Shown here one piece after another: positions 23,154 to 35,993 of a stretch of 64,000 nucleotides of DNA. Numbering within the stretch: the stretch's first letter is position 1; the number at the start of each line of letters is the position of its first letter. The notes below the pieces were generated by a model. That model was not told the DNA's origin. It searched no databases and saw only the letters and a list, made by a program, of their open reading frames with translations. The translations under genes were made by a program, and so were the position numbers. Source of the DNA: Parascedosporium putredinis (Eukaryota; Ascomycota; Sordariomycetes; Microascales; Microascaceae); NCBI GenBank assembly GCA_949357655.1, contig CASHTG010000021.1, positions 1 through 64,000 on the forward strand, given 5' to 3'.

Positions 23154-25955
23154 TCATGGTACAAATATACGGCTGAAACCGCTCACGTCCCTCCTACAAC
23201 AAACGCATTTGTCAAAGTTGTTCATCGCGAGGGAAACCCTACAATCATCACATAAACTTAGACATCGACAAGGCCAGATGATGATACTTCTCGGGCTGCT
23301 TTGACAAACGACGCATGGTGGACCCTCTCCACCCGTACCGGATGCAGAAGCGGGCCGGGCCTGGGCGTCGTGGACTGAGAGATCAGATCGTGGGGACTGC
23401 CGTCTGGATAAGATAATGCGCTCGAGGAATCTGGACTCTTGATCTGCCGTAAGTGTGGCACGCTGGGATGATTCAAAGATTGCCGCAATATCTGTGAACC
23501 CCTTTCCTAGGATGCGTGATGACTGAAGCCGTCGGAGTCTTTCGTAATGCGAGCGGGTCAGAACCCCATCGCTAGTGAGGTGGGCTGCGAGTGTATCAGC
23601 CTCCTCCTGGTCATCCAAAGTTTTCGGTTGGAGGAGTCGAGAGAGGTCGGAAAGCTGAAGCGGCATGTCAATGCCAACACTGGCCTCTCGGGTAGCGAAA
23701 GAGGCGGGTCCTGCTAAGTATCCTGCTTCTCCGTCCTCGTTATCTTCGCTGTTTAGCAGGCTCAGGGACGCTGTGCTTGAGCTGTCAGAGATATCGCTCT
23801 GCTCCTCGGGCAAATAATCACCACTTCCGTCGACTGACCCCCAGATACCTCCTGTGAGCCACCATTTATATAGGCGAGAGTCAAGGTCCCCCTCATGCAA
23901 ACTATTGGAGTCTGATAAGGTCGCGAGCATCCGTTTTCGGAATTCTGCTTCCACATCTACTTGGTCGCCTCGAGGTATCCAGACACCATCAATGGTAGAT
24001 GGTGGGCCAGTGGTAAATTCCCTGTTGGGCTGCATATCTGGACCATGCCTAGTCACCTTTCCGCCCCGAACTAGGCGGACAAGCCATGATGGCTGTGATC
24101 CTACGCCAACTTTGTGCAAAACCTTGAGAATAACGAGGGCCCATGCTTTCAGAAGAACGCGGTAGATGTTGACGGCGAAGTCTATGATAAATATCCATCT
24201 GCCACTACGTGCTGCAGCGCCTACGCCCAGAGCTGTCGGTCTGTCAAATCTCCGGTGCTTCGAACTGGGCTGTGCTGTCTTCTCATGCGAATAACCACTT
24301 CTGAAAGTCTTCACATGGGAAAATCGAGTGGAGCTAGAGCCTATGGCGGCCATTCCGCTGCTACCCCTAGACTGATTATAAACCGCTTCCAGTTCCTGAA
24401 AACGTTCTTCTTCAAGCCAGGTGTATCGTGGGGTATTAACGGTAGAGTCCTCGTTTAGGTATACAGCCTCGCTTGCCAAGGTGATCGCTCCAAATCCAGT
24501 CCTTAGCAATGCGGTGTAGAAGTCCATATCACGACTTATACGTAGATCAGCAAGAGATAGATTCGCCTGCAGGTTGGCCTGCGCCTGCGCGAGGCGTCGA
24601 GGGAAGGTGGAAGGCCCCTGGGTTTCGGGTGGTGGTGAGATTGCAGATAGCAGAAGAGCGAACCCGTAAATGGACAAGCAAACAGCGACACCTGCTAAGA
24701 CCAATACATGAGGTACGAAACCTATGACACATACGGTTGGAAAGCGGAGTAAACTCTGTGAATTAATAGAGTCAGCTGAGAAAGTGGCGGCACCCATAGG
24801 ATACTACTCATGAAACATAGACCCCAAGTTGTGGTGCTGAGCAGCCGAAATCTTCCTTGGGCGTTGAACATCCCCAACAAGTGGCTCGTTATGTGTGCCA
24901 TGGAGGATATGAATGCCACGAGAAGAACCTCGGGAGAAGTATTGACGCGTTGAAGTATCATAGATCGGCTAATATTGAGGGTAGATTCGAGGGCCTGGTT
25001 AGCGACAGGATATAGATGTCCCCCATCCTAGCTGATTGCTGATGGCAGCATCGGCTTCCGCGAAGGCGAGAGAATGTTCGAACAAAGTCATGCCGGTTTC
25101 GGCTGATAATGGACGACCCTCCACAGCGCAGATTATTGTCTCGAGGAGTTGGCTTAGACAAAATGTGCCGAACAAGGGCCAGAGCAAGGATAACGAGCCC
25201 TTTAAAGTGTGGGGCTCGGAGACGGTGGCTGGGCTGGGAATCATGAACACATGAGAGCAAGATTCTCGATCGCTGGGGTTGAGGAGTAGCGAGGAGCTCA
25301 GGCCATGAAGAAATGCGTTAGTGCCGGAGAACATGAGATCTGAATGCATGCTCGAATTACCCCATCGCATTGCTGAGAAGTGTGGGGAGGTTTGGCATTG
25401 TATAGATTGCAGCACTCGCCGATTCTGGAGGACTAGAAGAATTACTGGAGCCCCACGAATAAGAATTCTGATATGCCAGGGCAGGATTAACCTCCGCCTT
25501 GTGGCTGCGAAGATGTAGGCCCGGTTCAAAATGATGGCCATGGCGATACAGCAAAGTGCCCATTTACTTGTAGCATAGCTGAACACGCTCCCGAGGCCCC
25601 TCGCTCCATCTGTTAGTCCTGGAGGATTAGAAGTTACAGTGCTGGAGCTGAGGGGCGGCGTGGTGCTGCCTATGCCCCTATCCGAATCCATCTGACCAGG
25701 GCCGAGCAGACCCTCGGTCAAGGTGAGGCTCGGCGTGGCTTCTGGAGAATTGAGTTCTTGAGAACTGCCCGCAAGAAATAGTATCCCGAGGCGCTTAACC
25801 ATACGAGGTCCAGCCCAGACAAGATCCTCTAAAGACAGGGCGTATCCTGTGACATTTACTGGGTGTTTGAAATGATGAGAAGTCCAGCTCGTAAAGTTGT
25901 GCCAGGGACCATGTCTTGCGTTCGGCGAGGCTTTCGATAATAACAACTGTTCCAT
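23154..25955 (-). CDS. ASI-type multi-spanning RING ubiquitin ligase
   Basis: Asi1 and Asi3 are yeast inner-nuclear-membrane RING ligases for protein quality control. This protein has several hydrophobic segments in its first 450 or so residues, for example ALCCIAMAIILNRAYIFAA, LLWPLFGTFCLSQLLETI and VLVLAGVAVCLSIYGFALLL. A long acidic, serine-rich middle follows. A C-terminal RING begins CVVCQSSPRSIIIWPCRCLS, then CDDCRVSLAMNNF and CVCCRRDVSGFSRIFVP. That RING is characteristic of the fungal Asi-like family. The frame changes near 25020 (G run) and near 24785. The second may be a very short intron (about 38 nt) or another indel. Localisation and exact orthology to Asi1 or Asi3 are inferred. 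Confidence 0.68.
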
Positions 25956-26346
25956 ACTTTCAAGGGAAAAGTCGCAAGTGAGTAATGAGGATTGCTGATA
26001 CGTTGATAATGCCGACCTAAAGTTATTATTATTTCATTGTTTTAGAGACAATTTAGTTAAGGGATCATGAATAGAAAAGGTCCGCGAAATGCAGAAATCG
26101 TGTCCCATCTCTGGAAGCCGGCCCTTTCGAAGGTTAGGATTAGCCGTTGTGAGGGGTGGAGAACTCACGATCCGCTTGTTGTGGTGGATCGTACCTCGGT
26201 GGTATTAAAAAGGGCACTGACTAAGCACAATTTTGTTGACAGGCAGACGAGACGGGATGAGCTGTTCACATTAATGTGACGTCACAATCCTAGGAACTCA
26301 TAACGGCCTGACTCCATTGCTAGAGTATTCTAGACAACTTCGTGTC
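25956..26346. other. Intergenic, MTR3 to ASI-type gene
   Basis: Promoter region of the minus-strand ASI-type gene and downstream flank of MTR3. Nothing recognisable is present. Confidence 0.5.
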
Positions 26347-27254
26347 TTATATTATCTCCTTAAGGCTATCTATAAGAGGAATCTGGGTTGCTCTGGCAGC
26401 TTGAACGGCTGTAGCTGTCAGAGCTGTATAATGGGCGGAGTACGAGGGGGAAAGTTGACCCTTAGTCCACAAAGTAGTCAACTCGTCTCGCGCTGGAATA
26501 TAAGCCACACAACACGCGGCTAGAATATTTCCCGGTCTTGAAGAAAGGGGGACGGTTTCCGGCTCAACTTCTCCAGCGGCCCGCGACACGAGTACCGCAG
26601 CTCCACCACAGATAGAGCCCACACAATCGATCCCAGCATCTATGATTGCAGCAGAGGCAACAGTGATACAAGCGCTCAAACTATGCACAAGGTCCCATGA
26701 TTCCTGACTGCTAAGATCATTTCCAATAGTATTGTGGTTAGTTTCGATGATGGTGACCACAACATCCACGGCGCTTTTCGGCCACCGGTCAGCAATGATG
26801 GCTCCTCGGAGAGCAGCCTCAAGATGGACTCCGAGATCACGCTCACTAGAATCGCGAAGATACCCACGTCTGTGCTGCGTTGCAAAAGGTGCAAATTTGA
26901 CATGCGTTGCTAACACTAGATGTGGGGAGAATGGTCCTGATCTTGGTAGTGCGCGGGGACCGTGTACTGTACAAATGAGCTTCATGCCTCCATGGGCAAC
27001 ATCATGAGCGCTGAATGGGGTCCCCATTTCTAGATAAGCCGACCCTGATGCGGACGGTGTGACACCGGTCTTGAGGACTGGTAGATGGTTAGCATTGTGT
27101 CATGGAGAATTGATAGGGAAAGCATGCACCCACAAATCCGGCGAGGCTGGACATCCCTTTCTTGTGTCGACGATAGGGGTTGACTTACCCTGTCGTATTG
27201 TATGGGAGAAGTCGGCCCTGAAGGGGCATTGATTCGACGTCTGTCCGCCATCAT
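26347..27254 (-). CDS. MTR3: Exosome core ring subunit Mtr3 (RNase PH fold)
   Basis: Mtr3 is one of six inactive RNase PH-like subunits forming the barrel of the RNA exosome, which acts in nuclear and cytoplasmic 3'-5' RNA decay and processing. Exon 1 begins MMADRRRINAPSGPT and ends at a GTAAGT donor near 27191. Exon 2 resumes with LKTGVTPSASGSAYLE. The fold is seen in KLICTVHGPRALPRSGPFS, HVKFAPFATQHRRGYLRD, ERDLGVHLEAALRGAII and a later SLSACITVASAAIIDAGID. The phase at the exon join is off by one near 27078, probably another missing base. Length and motifs are normal for the family. Confidence 0.87.
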
Positions 27255-28691
27255 CTAAAACCTTTAGTGGAACCTTTGACAGCTAACTTCCCAATGTAGG
27301 AATATTTAGGAGAAGGCAGGTTGTGAACAGAAGGTTAGGATTATTGGGGTATGCCCTCTGTGGTGCATGAATGGGGCATTCAAATAAACAATATTCCAAT
27401 ATCCGAGGTGGAGATACTATATTTGCGAAGAAAAATTTCCATACTGTAAAACTCTAATCCTCTCATCAACTTATTCCTACCATCTTTGATGACACTCGAC
27501 AATGATAATCCTAAACTTGTAGGTTTTACTTCACAACCCCTCACTCTACAAATGATGAAATTTATACCACTGTTCAAGCGAAGACCTGAGCTACCGAACA
27601 CATGCACTACCATCTGATTTATTGCTGCTATTAACGATATGAAAGATTTTTCTTTCTAATAGCCTTTGCCCTAAGGTTATATGCTGATCTCGATCCCTTT
27701 AGTCGTTATTCTCAAAATCCCTTACTATTTTAAAAGGTTAGTTGATGCTTTGTTATCCTATCTGCTATTTATTCTTGATGAAACCACTTTCCAGTTCTGC
27801 TTCTGATTACCAATGAAGAGAACACTTATACCAAAACTACACTGAAGCTCAGAAACATTCATCTACTTAGATCCCTCTTGTTTATCTAATAGGAGCTAAC
27901 TTATTAAGTGTAGAATTTACAATTCATGCCAAAATGAAGGTCTCAAGTTGTTGAGGAACGTGTTTTCTAGGGCGGTTTTTTTTTCTATATATATCGCGCC
28001 GTAGCATAAATACCCTACCCTGCTAACCTCCTCCAACCTTCAAGTATCCCCCTAGTATATATTGGATATATATGTGTATAGAGAGGAACCCTAAGAGATA
28101 TATATATATATTGCTTTAAGAAAAATAGAACGATATAATCTAGGCTCTGATTAAGGTTCTGAGCTGTGAGCAGCCTGATATCGCTGTGGTGAATTTTGGA
28201 AATCTTAAATGCATATGAGGTTCAAGTCATAAATATCGATGATAGGTAAATAGGTTCTTACCTCGGTACTATGCGGTCGATTTATAGAGAAACAGTTATT
28301 ACATTTTTAAATCAAATTCTTCCATTGTAATAGCTAAAACCTCCGGGCTTCGTTCTTGTCTCAACTTGTGGAAGTATTATTGCATGTAGCTGGAGCACTT
28401 TAAGGCGTGAAGGTTGAGCCGTAAAACAACCGATATAGGGGTTCTAACCACACCTTGTCGCGGAAGCTCTCTATTGAAATCTTTCTCTTCCCAACCTTCA
28501 AACCGTGCTCCTTTTTCATTATATAACTTAGTGGATTTGGGTGAAGAACTCGCAAGCCCCTCTCTTCCATCGTATGAATAGTTAGAAGTTCACTAAAAGA
28601 TGCCCCGGCATCATTCTGGTGGATTCGCAAATGGCTACCCTCGTGCCAACACATTCGACATATCGCCACATCGGTACTAACTCTCTATCAC
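27255..28691. other. Long intergenic region, MTR3/ANP1 divergent
   Basis: About 1.4 kb of moderately AT-rich DNA between divergent genes, with TA-rich runs near 27985 and 28070-28115. Minus-strand ORFs of 77 codons (27380-27613) and 89 codons (28400-28669) show no family features. The second ends 23 bp from the ANP1 start, so it is probably chance. Confidence 0.5.
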
Positions 28692-30200
28692 ATGGGTTCT
28701 GGTCGCACAGCTGCTAATATACCTGCTAGATACGAACCACGAACATCAAGTGCGCCACTTCACCGTCGACGAGGAGTTCTCCTACGGATTCTCTATACTA
28801 TATTAATAGTCTTTGGATTCGGTTACCTGATCTGGCCTCGAGGCCAGGTCGCTTCTGTCATCTCGCTCGGGCTTCTCCGCACTGGAGGAGACAACCAACT
28901 AGAAACTGTGCGGTATTATGACCTGAGCAATGTTCAAGGAACGGCAAGGGGCTGGGAGCGAGAAGAACGTATTCTCTTTGTGTCCCCTTACGTGATGCCG
29001 AAGTTCATTTGCCCATGTTCTTTCCCACCTACGGAATTTCACTTACCCTCACCACCTAATTGACCTTGCGTTCTTAGTCTCAGATTCAAAGGACCGGACT
29101 TTGAAGGTGGTTACTGAGACAATGGAAGAGATTCAATCGGATGAGGATGCAACACAACATTACGGGGAAGTTTTTATTATTGAAAAAGATTTCGGCCAGA
29201 AGGTCAATCAGGATGTCGAAAGCCGACATGGCTTTGCGGCGCAGGCGAGCCGGCGGAAATTAATGGCACAAGCTCGCAACTGGCTCCTTAGCGCAGCTCT
29301 TCGGCCTTATCATTCTTGGGTCTATTGGCGTGACGTGGATGTACAAACAGCGCCGTTCACAATATTGGAGGATCTGATGAGACACAACAAGGACGTAATT
29401 GTGCCAAGTATGTCTAGCTATGCCAAAGAGTTACAGAAGCTACGACTAACCTCAGCTGACACCCTGTTATAGATGTTTGGCGGCCGCTCCCTGATTGGCT
29501 TGGGGAGAACAACCATACGATTTGAATTCTTGGCAGGAATCAGAAACTGCCCTCGCTTTGGCTGATAGTCTCGATGAGGACGCTGTCATAGTTGAGGGGT
29601 ATGCGGAATATGCAACCTGGCGTCCACATCTCGCATATTTGCGTGATCCCTATGGAGATCCAGACATGGAGATGGAGATTGATGGCGTTGGCGGTGTCAG
29701 CATTCTCGCAAAAGCCCGAGTCTTTCGATCCGGTGTTCACTTTCCCGCATTTAGCTTTGAGAAACATGCCGAGACAGAAGGCTTTGGAAAGGTATGGGAG
29801 AAGACTGTGTTTTCTTAGGTCCTGGTCCATCTGCTGCTTGCTAATCTTGTTTCTGTCTGCAGATGGCAAAGCGCATGGGCTATTCCGTCGTTGGTCTGCC
29901 TCATTATACCATCTGGCATTTATACGAGCCTAGTGTCGATGATATTCGGCATATGGAGGTCCGTATCAGAATCATGTTTGTTCACTTACCCACATGTAGC
30001 TAACCCACCGCTAGGAGATGGAAAAGGAACGACTGGCGAGAGAGAAAGAGGAACAAGAGAAGGCTGAAAAAGTGAAGAAACTGAAGGAGGAGTTTGGTGA
30101 TGCTAACAACCAATGGGAGAAGGATAAATCGGAAATGGAAAATTTGGCGCAGGAAAAGAAGTCTGGAAATCGGCGAAAGCAAGCAAATATTGATCACTAG
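28692..30200 (+). CDS. ANP1: Mannan polymerase II subunit, Anp1/Mnn9/Van1 family mannosyltransferase
   Basis: A cis-Golgi type II membrane protein that extends N-glycan mannan. A short cytosolic head precedes a membrane anchor (LLRILYTILIVFGFGYLIW, about 28782). The lumenal domain has RDAEVHLPMFF, PHHLIDLAFLVSDSKDRTL, the DxD-containing WVYWRDVDVQTAPF, NVWRPLPDW, and GVGGVSILAKARVFRSGVHF. Introns lie near 29411-29472, 29791-29862 and 29960-30015, all with normal borders. The tail is a lysine/glutamate-rich coiled coil (EKERLAREKEEQEKAEK), which favours Anp1 over Mnn9 or Van1. Single missing bases near 28978, 29022 (T runs) and 29503 (G run) break the frame. Confidence 0.82.
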
Positions 30201-30733
30201 GTTTCCTATCATTTTGAACAGGCCTAATCAGGATTTGAAGATGGCGTCAGATTTTTCAAGGGAAGGGGGCGGGTCATTAGACAGTCGGAAATCATTGTAA
30301 TAAATGTACATCAACAGCTTTCAGAGGATTACCCCTTTTCGGTATCAAGTAGTGTAATTGAAGCCTTGCCCCGCTGGCAGTTGTCGGGCAGGTGTACGCC
30401 GGCGCAGCATTGGTATTTGTTTAAACCAAGTTGAGAGATGGCACAGGGCCAGCTGTTTAATACTGGATGAATCCATCAACTGGCTGGTCCATTCATGGAT
30501 GTAATATCCCAAGCTCAGTGCGACCTTTTCCCGCAAAGTTGTGTTCAATAGGTGATATTCCCCGTATCGTCCAGTATTTAAACCCTCATATTTTCTCGAA
30601 GGTATAGCCCCCTTGCTTCTCATTCTGGAGGAGATTCACTGACCTATATCGCAATTGAATGGAGGCAGCAGACATCTCGAGTTAATACCACTTCTCAACG
30701 TCACCCCAAGGATGAGTATCGGCATTGTCGATC
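30201..30733. other. Intergenic, ANP1 to GEA-type gene
   Basis: No gene recognised; only short ORFs on either strand. Presumed 3' flank of ANP1 and promoter of the Sec7 gene. Confidence 0.5.
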
Positions 30734-33700
30734 ATGCAGTTAGAACCATCCCAGACTCAAGAATCAACAACGGTCGCGAGCATGTATCGCAGTCGACCAG
30801 TCACAGTTGCGGTGGATCCTGTTTCTTTGGTTATTTCTGAATGCATCTCGATCACATCAGAAATCCGCAAGCGCGTGCCATCAACACACTCTTCTGTATC
30901 TGCAATCTTAGGGAGAACGCCCAACACTGTTCATCTAGGGCAACCGAGCCATGCCTCGAAGTCAGGGAATCAGCCTTCCGAATCGCGGATCGAACAAGAT
31001 ATAGAGGACGAAGACCTTAGTCTGACAAATCGTTGGGTGTTGAGGGGCGGAACGGCGTACCCATCCGAGAAAACCCTTTGATATCGAGCTTCAGTAAGCT
31101 GCGCTACGAACTATCTGGTGTTAAAGGTGTCGTTCTTCACTTGCATAAGGTCCCTAGATAGCTAGCTGACGTTATCTCTGCTTGCAGATCTACACGCATT
31201 TGACGCGCTCTCTCTCCTTCAGCCCTTTCTTCAAATCCTTCAAACCAAGGGCACGGCCGCTCCAATCACAATCCTTGCTTTGGGAGCGCTGAGAAAATTC
31301 CTTGCCTATGGCTTTATATTCCCGGGCTCTCCTCGATTCGGACTGGCGATGCAATCCTTGTCAAGCGCATTAACACACTGCCAGTTTAGCGACTCGGGTC
31401 AGATGGAGGTAGTCCTCCTCATGATCTTGAACCTCATGGAGGATATGTTGTCCGGTCCAGGGGCGATATCTTGACCGATGAAAGCATTTGCGACATGATG
31501 GGGCGCGGCCTTGCCATTTGCTCTCAAACGAGGTTCTCTCCCGTATTGCGCCAAACCGCGGAGGCGGCCATGGTTCGCATGTGCCAAATCATCTTCGAAG
31601 CTGTGAAACACTTCGATATACAAGTTACTGACGCGGCTGACCTGCCTGCCAAGCCGAATGGTGGAACAACCGCTGTGGTAATATTGACGTCTGAAGCTGG
31701 TGATAAGGATGCACCACGTCTGGGCACTGCGCAACCGATCGACGCAGAGCCATCCCGGAGCCCGCGAACTTCTTCTGAGTTAACAAACGCTAGTAATGAT
31801 CTGCCCGAAACCAGTTCCTCACCAGATGCTCAACCAAGCATAGAGCTAGAGAGGCAGGAGGCTGCTACTCTGCGGCCGTATTCGCTTCCAAGTATTACAG
31901 AGCTACTAAGGGTTCTTGTAGGCTTTTTAGATCCCAATGACCGGCAGCAAACAGACACAATGAGAATCATGGCACTACGGATCCTTCATGTTGCTCTGGA
32001 GGTTGCGGGCCCTTATTTAGTAAAGTACTCAGCGCTCGGTCATATCACAGAAGACAGCCTATGTCGCTTCCTTTTCCAGCTTGTACGGTCGGATAATTTG
32101 GATCTCCTGCAAGAGTCCCTTGTTGTTGCGAGCACGTTGTTGGGGACCTGCCGCGGCGTCTTGAAACTCCAGCAGGAGCTGTTTTTGTCTTATCTCGTTG
32201 CCTGCTTGCACCCTGCGTTAGAGATTCCTAGGGTAGTTGGCATTGATCCATTGCTCTACGCTAGCATCCCGCAGGTCCCCAAACTAGTCAAACCACCGGC
32301 CTCGCAAAACGTGAGTGGACGGTCAACGCCAGTGCAAGTCAAAGACCGCCAGAAACTTGGATTAGAAGGCGGTGCCCGCAAGCCAGATGCAAGGCAGGCG
32401 ATGGTTGAGTGCATCAGCGTCCTCCTACGCATGCCATCCTATATGGTCGAACTCTTTGTCAACTACGATTGTGACGAAGACCGAGTCGATTTATGTGAGG
32501 ACATGATTGGCCTCTTATCCCGGAATGCCCTCCCCGATTCAGCAACATGGAGTACCACAAGTGTACCACCTCTTTGTTTAGACGCCCTCTTGCGCTACAT
32601 TCAGTTTCTCGCTCAGAGACTTGAATGGCAGCCAATATTGAGAGGACTTCCGGACCCGGTACATCTTAAAATGCGGCGACAAAAGAAGAAGGTCATAATT
32701 AATGGTGCAAGCAAGTTTAATGAGAACCCTAAGAACGGACTTGGCTACCTAGAAGCACATGGTATCATCAGCAGCATGAATGACCCTTCTTCAGTTGCTG
32801 CATTTTTAAAACGTACTGAAAGGATCTCGAAAAAGGCTTTAGGGGAGTTTTTATCGAAACGAGGAAACGAAACGATCCTACAAGCGTTCTTAAACCTCTT
32901 TGACTTTTCCGGGAAGCGAGTTGACGAGGCATTGAGAGTTCTTCTAGAATCCTTCCGTCTCCCAGGAGAGTCTGCTCTCATCGAGCGAATCCTGAGCTCA
33001 TTCTCTGAAATGTACTACCTTAGCAGCCATCCTCTCGAAGTTGCAGACAAAGATGCTGTTTACGTCCTCACTTACGCAATAATCATGCTCAACACCGATC
33101 AGCATAATCCCCAGATTAAAGCAGCAAAGCGTATGTCCTTTGAAGATTTTTCAAGAAACCTTCGAGGTGTGAACGGAGGAGAGGACTTCTCGCCAGACTA
33201 CTTGGGTGATATCTTCAACTCTATCAGGTTAAACGAGATCATTCTCCCTGATGAACATGACAACCAACATGCGTTTGATTACGCGTGGAGAGAGCTCTTG
33301 TCGAAATCCGCTACAGCAGGCCCAGCAATCGAGTGCAAGACTAATATCTATGATGCTGATCTCTTTTCATCGACCTGGAGACCGGTTGTTTCTGCACTAT
33401 CGTACGTATTCATGTCCGCAACGGATGATACAGTATTTGCCCGTGTTGTCACGGGCTTTGATGAATGCGCCCGGATCGCGGCAAAGTATGGCGTGGTCGA
33501 AGCTCTAGATCATATTGTTCACGCGTTGAGCCAAATGACGACAATTGCCACAACCACACCATTCAGCACCGATTTAAACACTGAAGTTCAAGCTGGTGGC
33601 AACAGTGTCGTGGTCAGTGAGCTCGCAGTCAAACTTGGACGAGACTTTAGAGCTCAACTCGCCATCCTCGTTCTTTTTCGTGTAGTTTCTGGAAATGAGC

Positions 33701-35782
33701 ATGTCCTAAAAGACGGATGGAAATACGTGAGTGCCCCCTTATATTATGACATCACTTGCACAGGCAACTAATATCCATCAGATCTTGAGAATATGGCAGA
33801 ATCTCTTTCTCAATTCTCTTATCCCTCCCTTTTGCGTTGATCAACATGCTAAGTTAGGCATCCCTGCTATACCCCTTCATCCTCCATCTCAGGTCGTCGA
33901 TCGAACGGCGCGGCCGGGTGATGGGGGCTTTTTCTCAGCGTTCACGTCGTATATATCGAGCTATGCCGCCGATGATCCCCGGAGCCGTCCCACGAGGAGT
34001 TGGAGAGCACACTCTGTACTGTTGACTGCATCAACCAGTGTCGTATCGGCGACATATTTGCACGAGTAGCGTGAGTTATGTCATCTCGCCTGAAGCTAGA
34101 CTTTGACTTACACCGCATAGGACGCTCTCGGCGGTTGAGTTAACCCACCTTGTTGATGCGCTCCTTGATGAGTTACCCGAGGACCACAGTACATTAGTGA
34201 TTAGTGTAAAGTCTTCAAGCGCACTGCAGAGCTCTACTGATGAGGCCGGACTTGACGATAGCCGGACCCGTTATGACCCCAGCTCAGTTTATTTGCTCGA
34301 ACTTTGCACGGTTTTGGCCATTCAAACTGATCAAACCAATCGCATCTTCGGCGAGAAGCTCTCTGGCACATTGTTTGGCCTGTTGCGGAATGCACCACGC
34401 CTCCACCCCGTCGCCGTAGCTCGGACATCGTTTTACCTCCTAAGGCTTTTGAAATCTAGTTATGTTAGTACCTCAAGTTCCGCCCCGGCCCCCGCTCCCG
34501 GTCGCTAACAGCTTTGCTGGGCTGCATAGGAGCACAATTTCGTGAATGTTCCCATTCTTTTACACACACTTTCCGGCCTGCCAGATCCAATACTCGCAAC
34601 CGCAGCACCGCTTATACTTCAGGGAATTCGGCTCTGCATTGACGAGCCAGGCCCTTTGCGTAGCGAGGTCATGACATCTCCTGACTTTTGGGTTTTGCTC
34701 CGACTTCTGGCCTGCAGAGCAGACACAAGCGACAGTGTTTTCAGCATTTTGGAGCGCGGTACAGTTGGGATACCTCCTGCCATCTCGGCTGACAACTACG
34801 AGGCTGTGATCTCTCTCCTAGGAGAATTTGCGTCGGCCTCTGCAATGGTAGCCCGATCGAAGTCCAATGTCTCATCCAAGGCTACCCGATCTACGTCTAA
34901 TACACACCACGTGAACCTTAGGTAAGATGCCAGAAGCCATATTTAGGAGGTACCAGGCGCCATTTTTCCCAAATTACTAACTCAGAGCGCGCGATCAAGT
35001 ACTAGTCAAGAGATTGTGGTTGCCAGGGGTGTTAGAGCCGTCACAATCATATTCAGTATGACAGATCGCATCCCTTATCTGATGCAGCATTCGCATCTCG
35101 GGAGTAGTGAAGGTACGCTTCGCCCAGACCTTGCTCAGCTGCGTGTACTAACCGTGATCCTCTCCCAGCATGGGCTGCATATTGGCTCCCAGTCTTCCAT
35201 GCTCTGACTGCGCAGTGCACGAATGTGTGTCGAGAAGTGCGGAATACTGCGCTTACATCTCTCCAGCGCACCCTACTTTCCCTGAGCTTACATGTAGCGA
35301 CCATAAAGGGTGGACGGCAATTTTTACCGAGGTCCTTTTCCCTCTAATATTAAGTCTTCTAAAGCCAGAAGTGTTTCTATCTGACCGCGATGGAATGAGT
35401 GAGATGAGGGTCCAAGTAGCCTCCCTTCTCTGCAAGGTGTTTCTCCAGTATCTCGTTTTACTATCAGCGTGGGATGGCATGCTGGATTTATGGATCCGGA
35501 TTGTTGATATCCTCGACCGACTCATGAACAGTGGCCAGGGAGATAGCCTCGTAAGTGAACCGTGCCATTGATCAACATAAAGACCCTAACCAACCTTTTT
35601 ATTAGGAGGAAGCTGTACGAGAAAACCTGAAAAATGTTGTCTTGTTTATGGCGACTAGCAAATATCTTGTACCCCCAAGTATTGACCCATCGAAAGAGAA
35701 CCTCTGGACAGAAACATGGAAACGAATTGACCGGTTTCTGCCCGAACTAAAGAGCGAACTGGCGCTCGACGCTGAAGGGTAA
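30734..35782 (+). CDS. GEA1: Large Sec7-domain ARF guanine-nucleotide exchange factor (Gea/GBF1 type)
   Basis: It activates Arf GTPases for COPI traffic at the Golgi. In order: the N-terminal DCB region (SVSAILGRTPN; LHAFDALSLLQPFLQILQ), the HUS box area with SYMVELFVNYDCDEDR (about 32440), the Sec7 domain (about 32716-33290) and long HDS domains. Sec7 shows GLGYLEAHGIIS, ALGEFLSKRGNE, the catalytic-glutamate loop SFRLPGESALIERIL and AVYVLTYAIIMLNTDQHNP. The C-terminus contains LTCSDHKGWTAIFTEVLFPL, then EAVRENLKNVVLFM, as in GBF1/Gea2. Several introns have clean borders (for example near 33727, 34071, 34463, 35535). Gaps near 31071, 31461, 33978 and 35281 each fit one missing base. The start at 30734 is uncertain; 30782 is the alternative. 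Confidence 0.87.
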
Positions 35783-35993
35783 TTGGATTGATGTTAGGGG
35801 AGAGCAAGTTTTGTACATTGAGGCAATTTTTATGCAATAATACAATAATCTTGTAAAGGTGCTTACATGGCAGCGCAATCTAGAATTTCGCTGGCAGGTG
35901 GCGTGGATGTTGTGGTGCGGACATGCATCCCAACCCGAAGCATCCCATACTTCCCCATAATCTCTGCAGCTGTGACTCAAGATTGCCATTGAA

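Noticed and set aside
28400..28669. 89-codon minus-strand ORF
   Set aside because: It ends in the presumed ANP1 leader, 23 bp from its start, and has no recognisable features.
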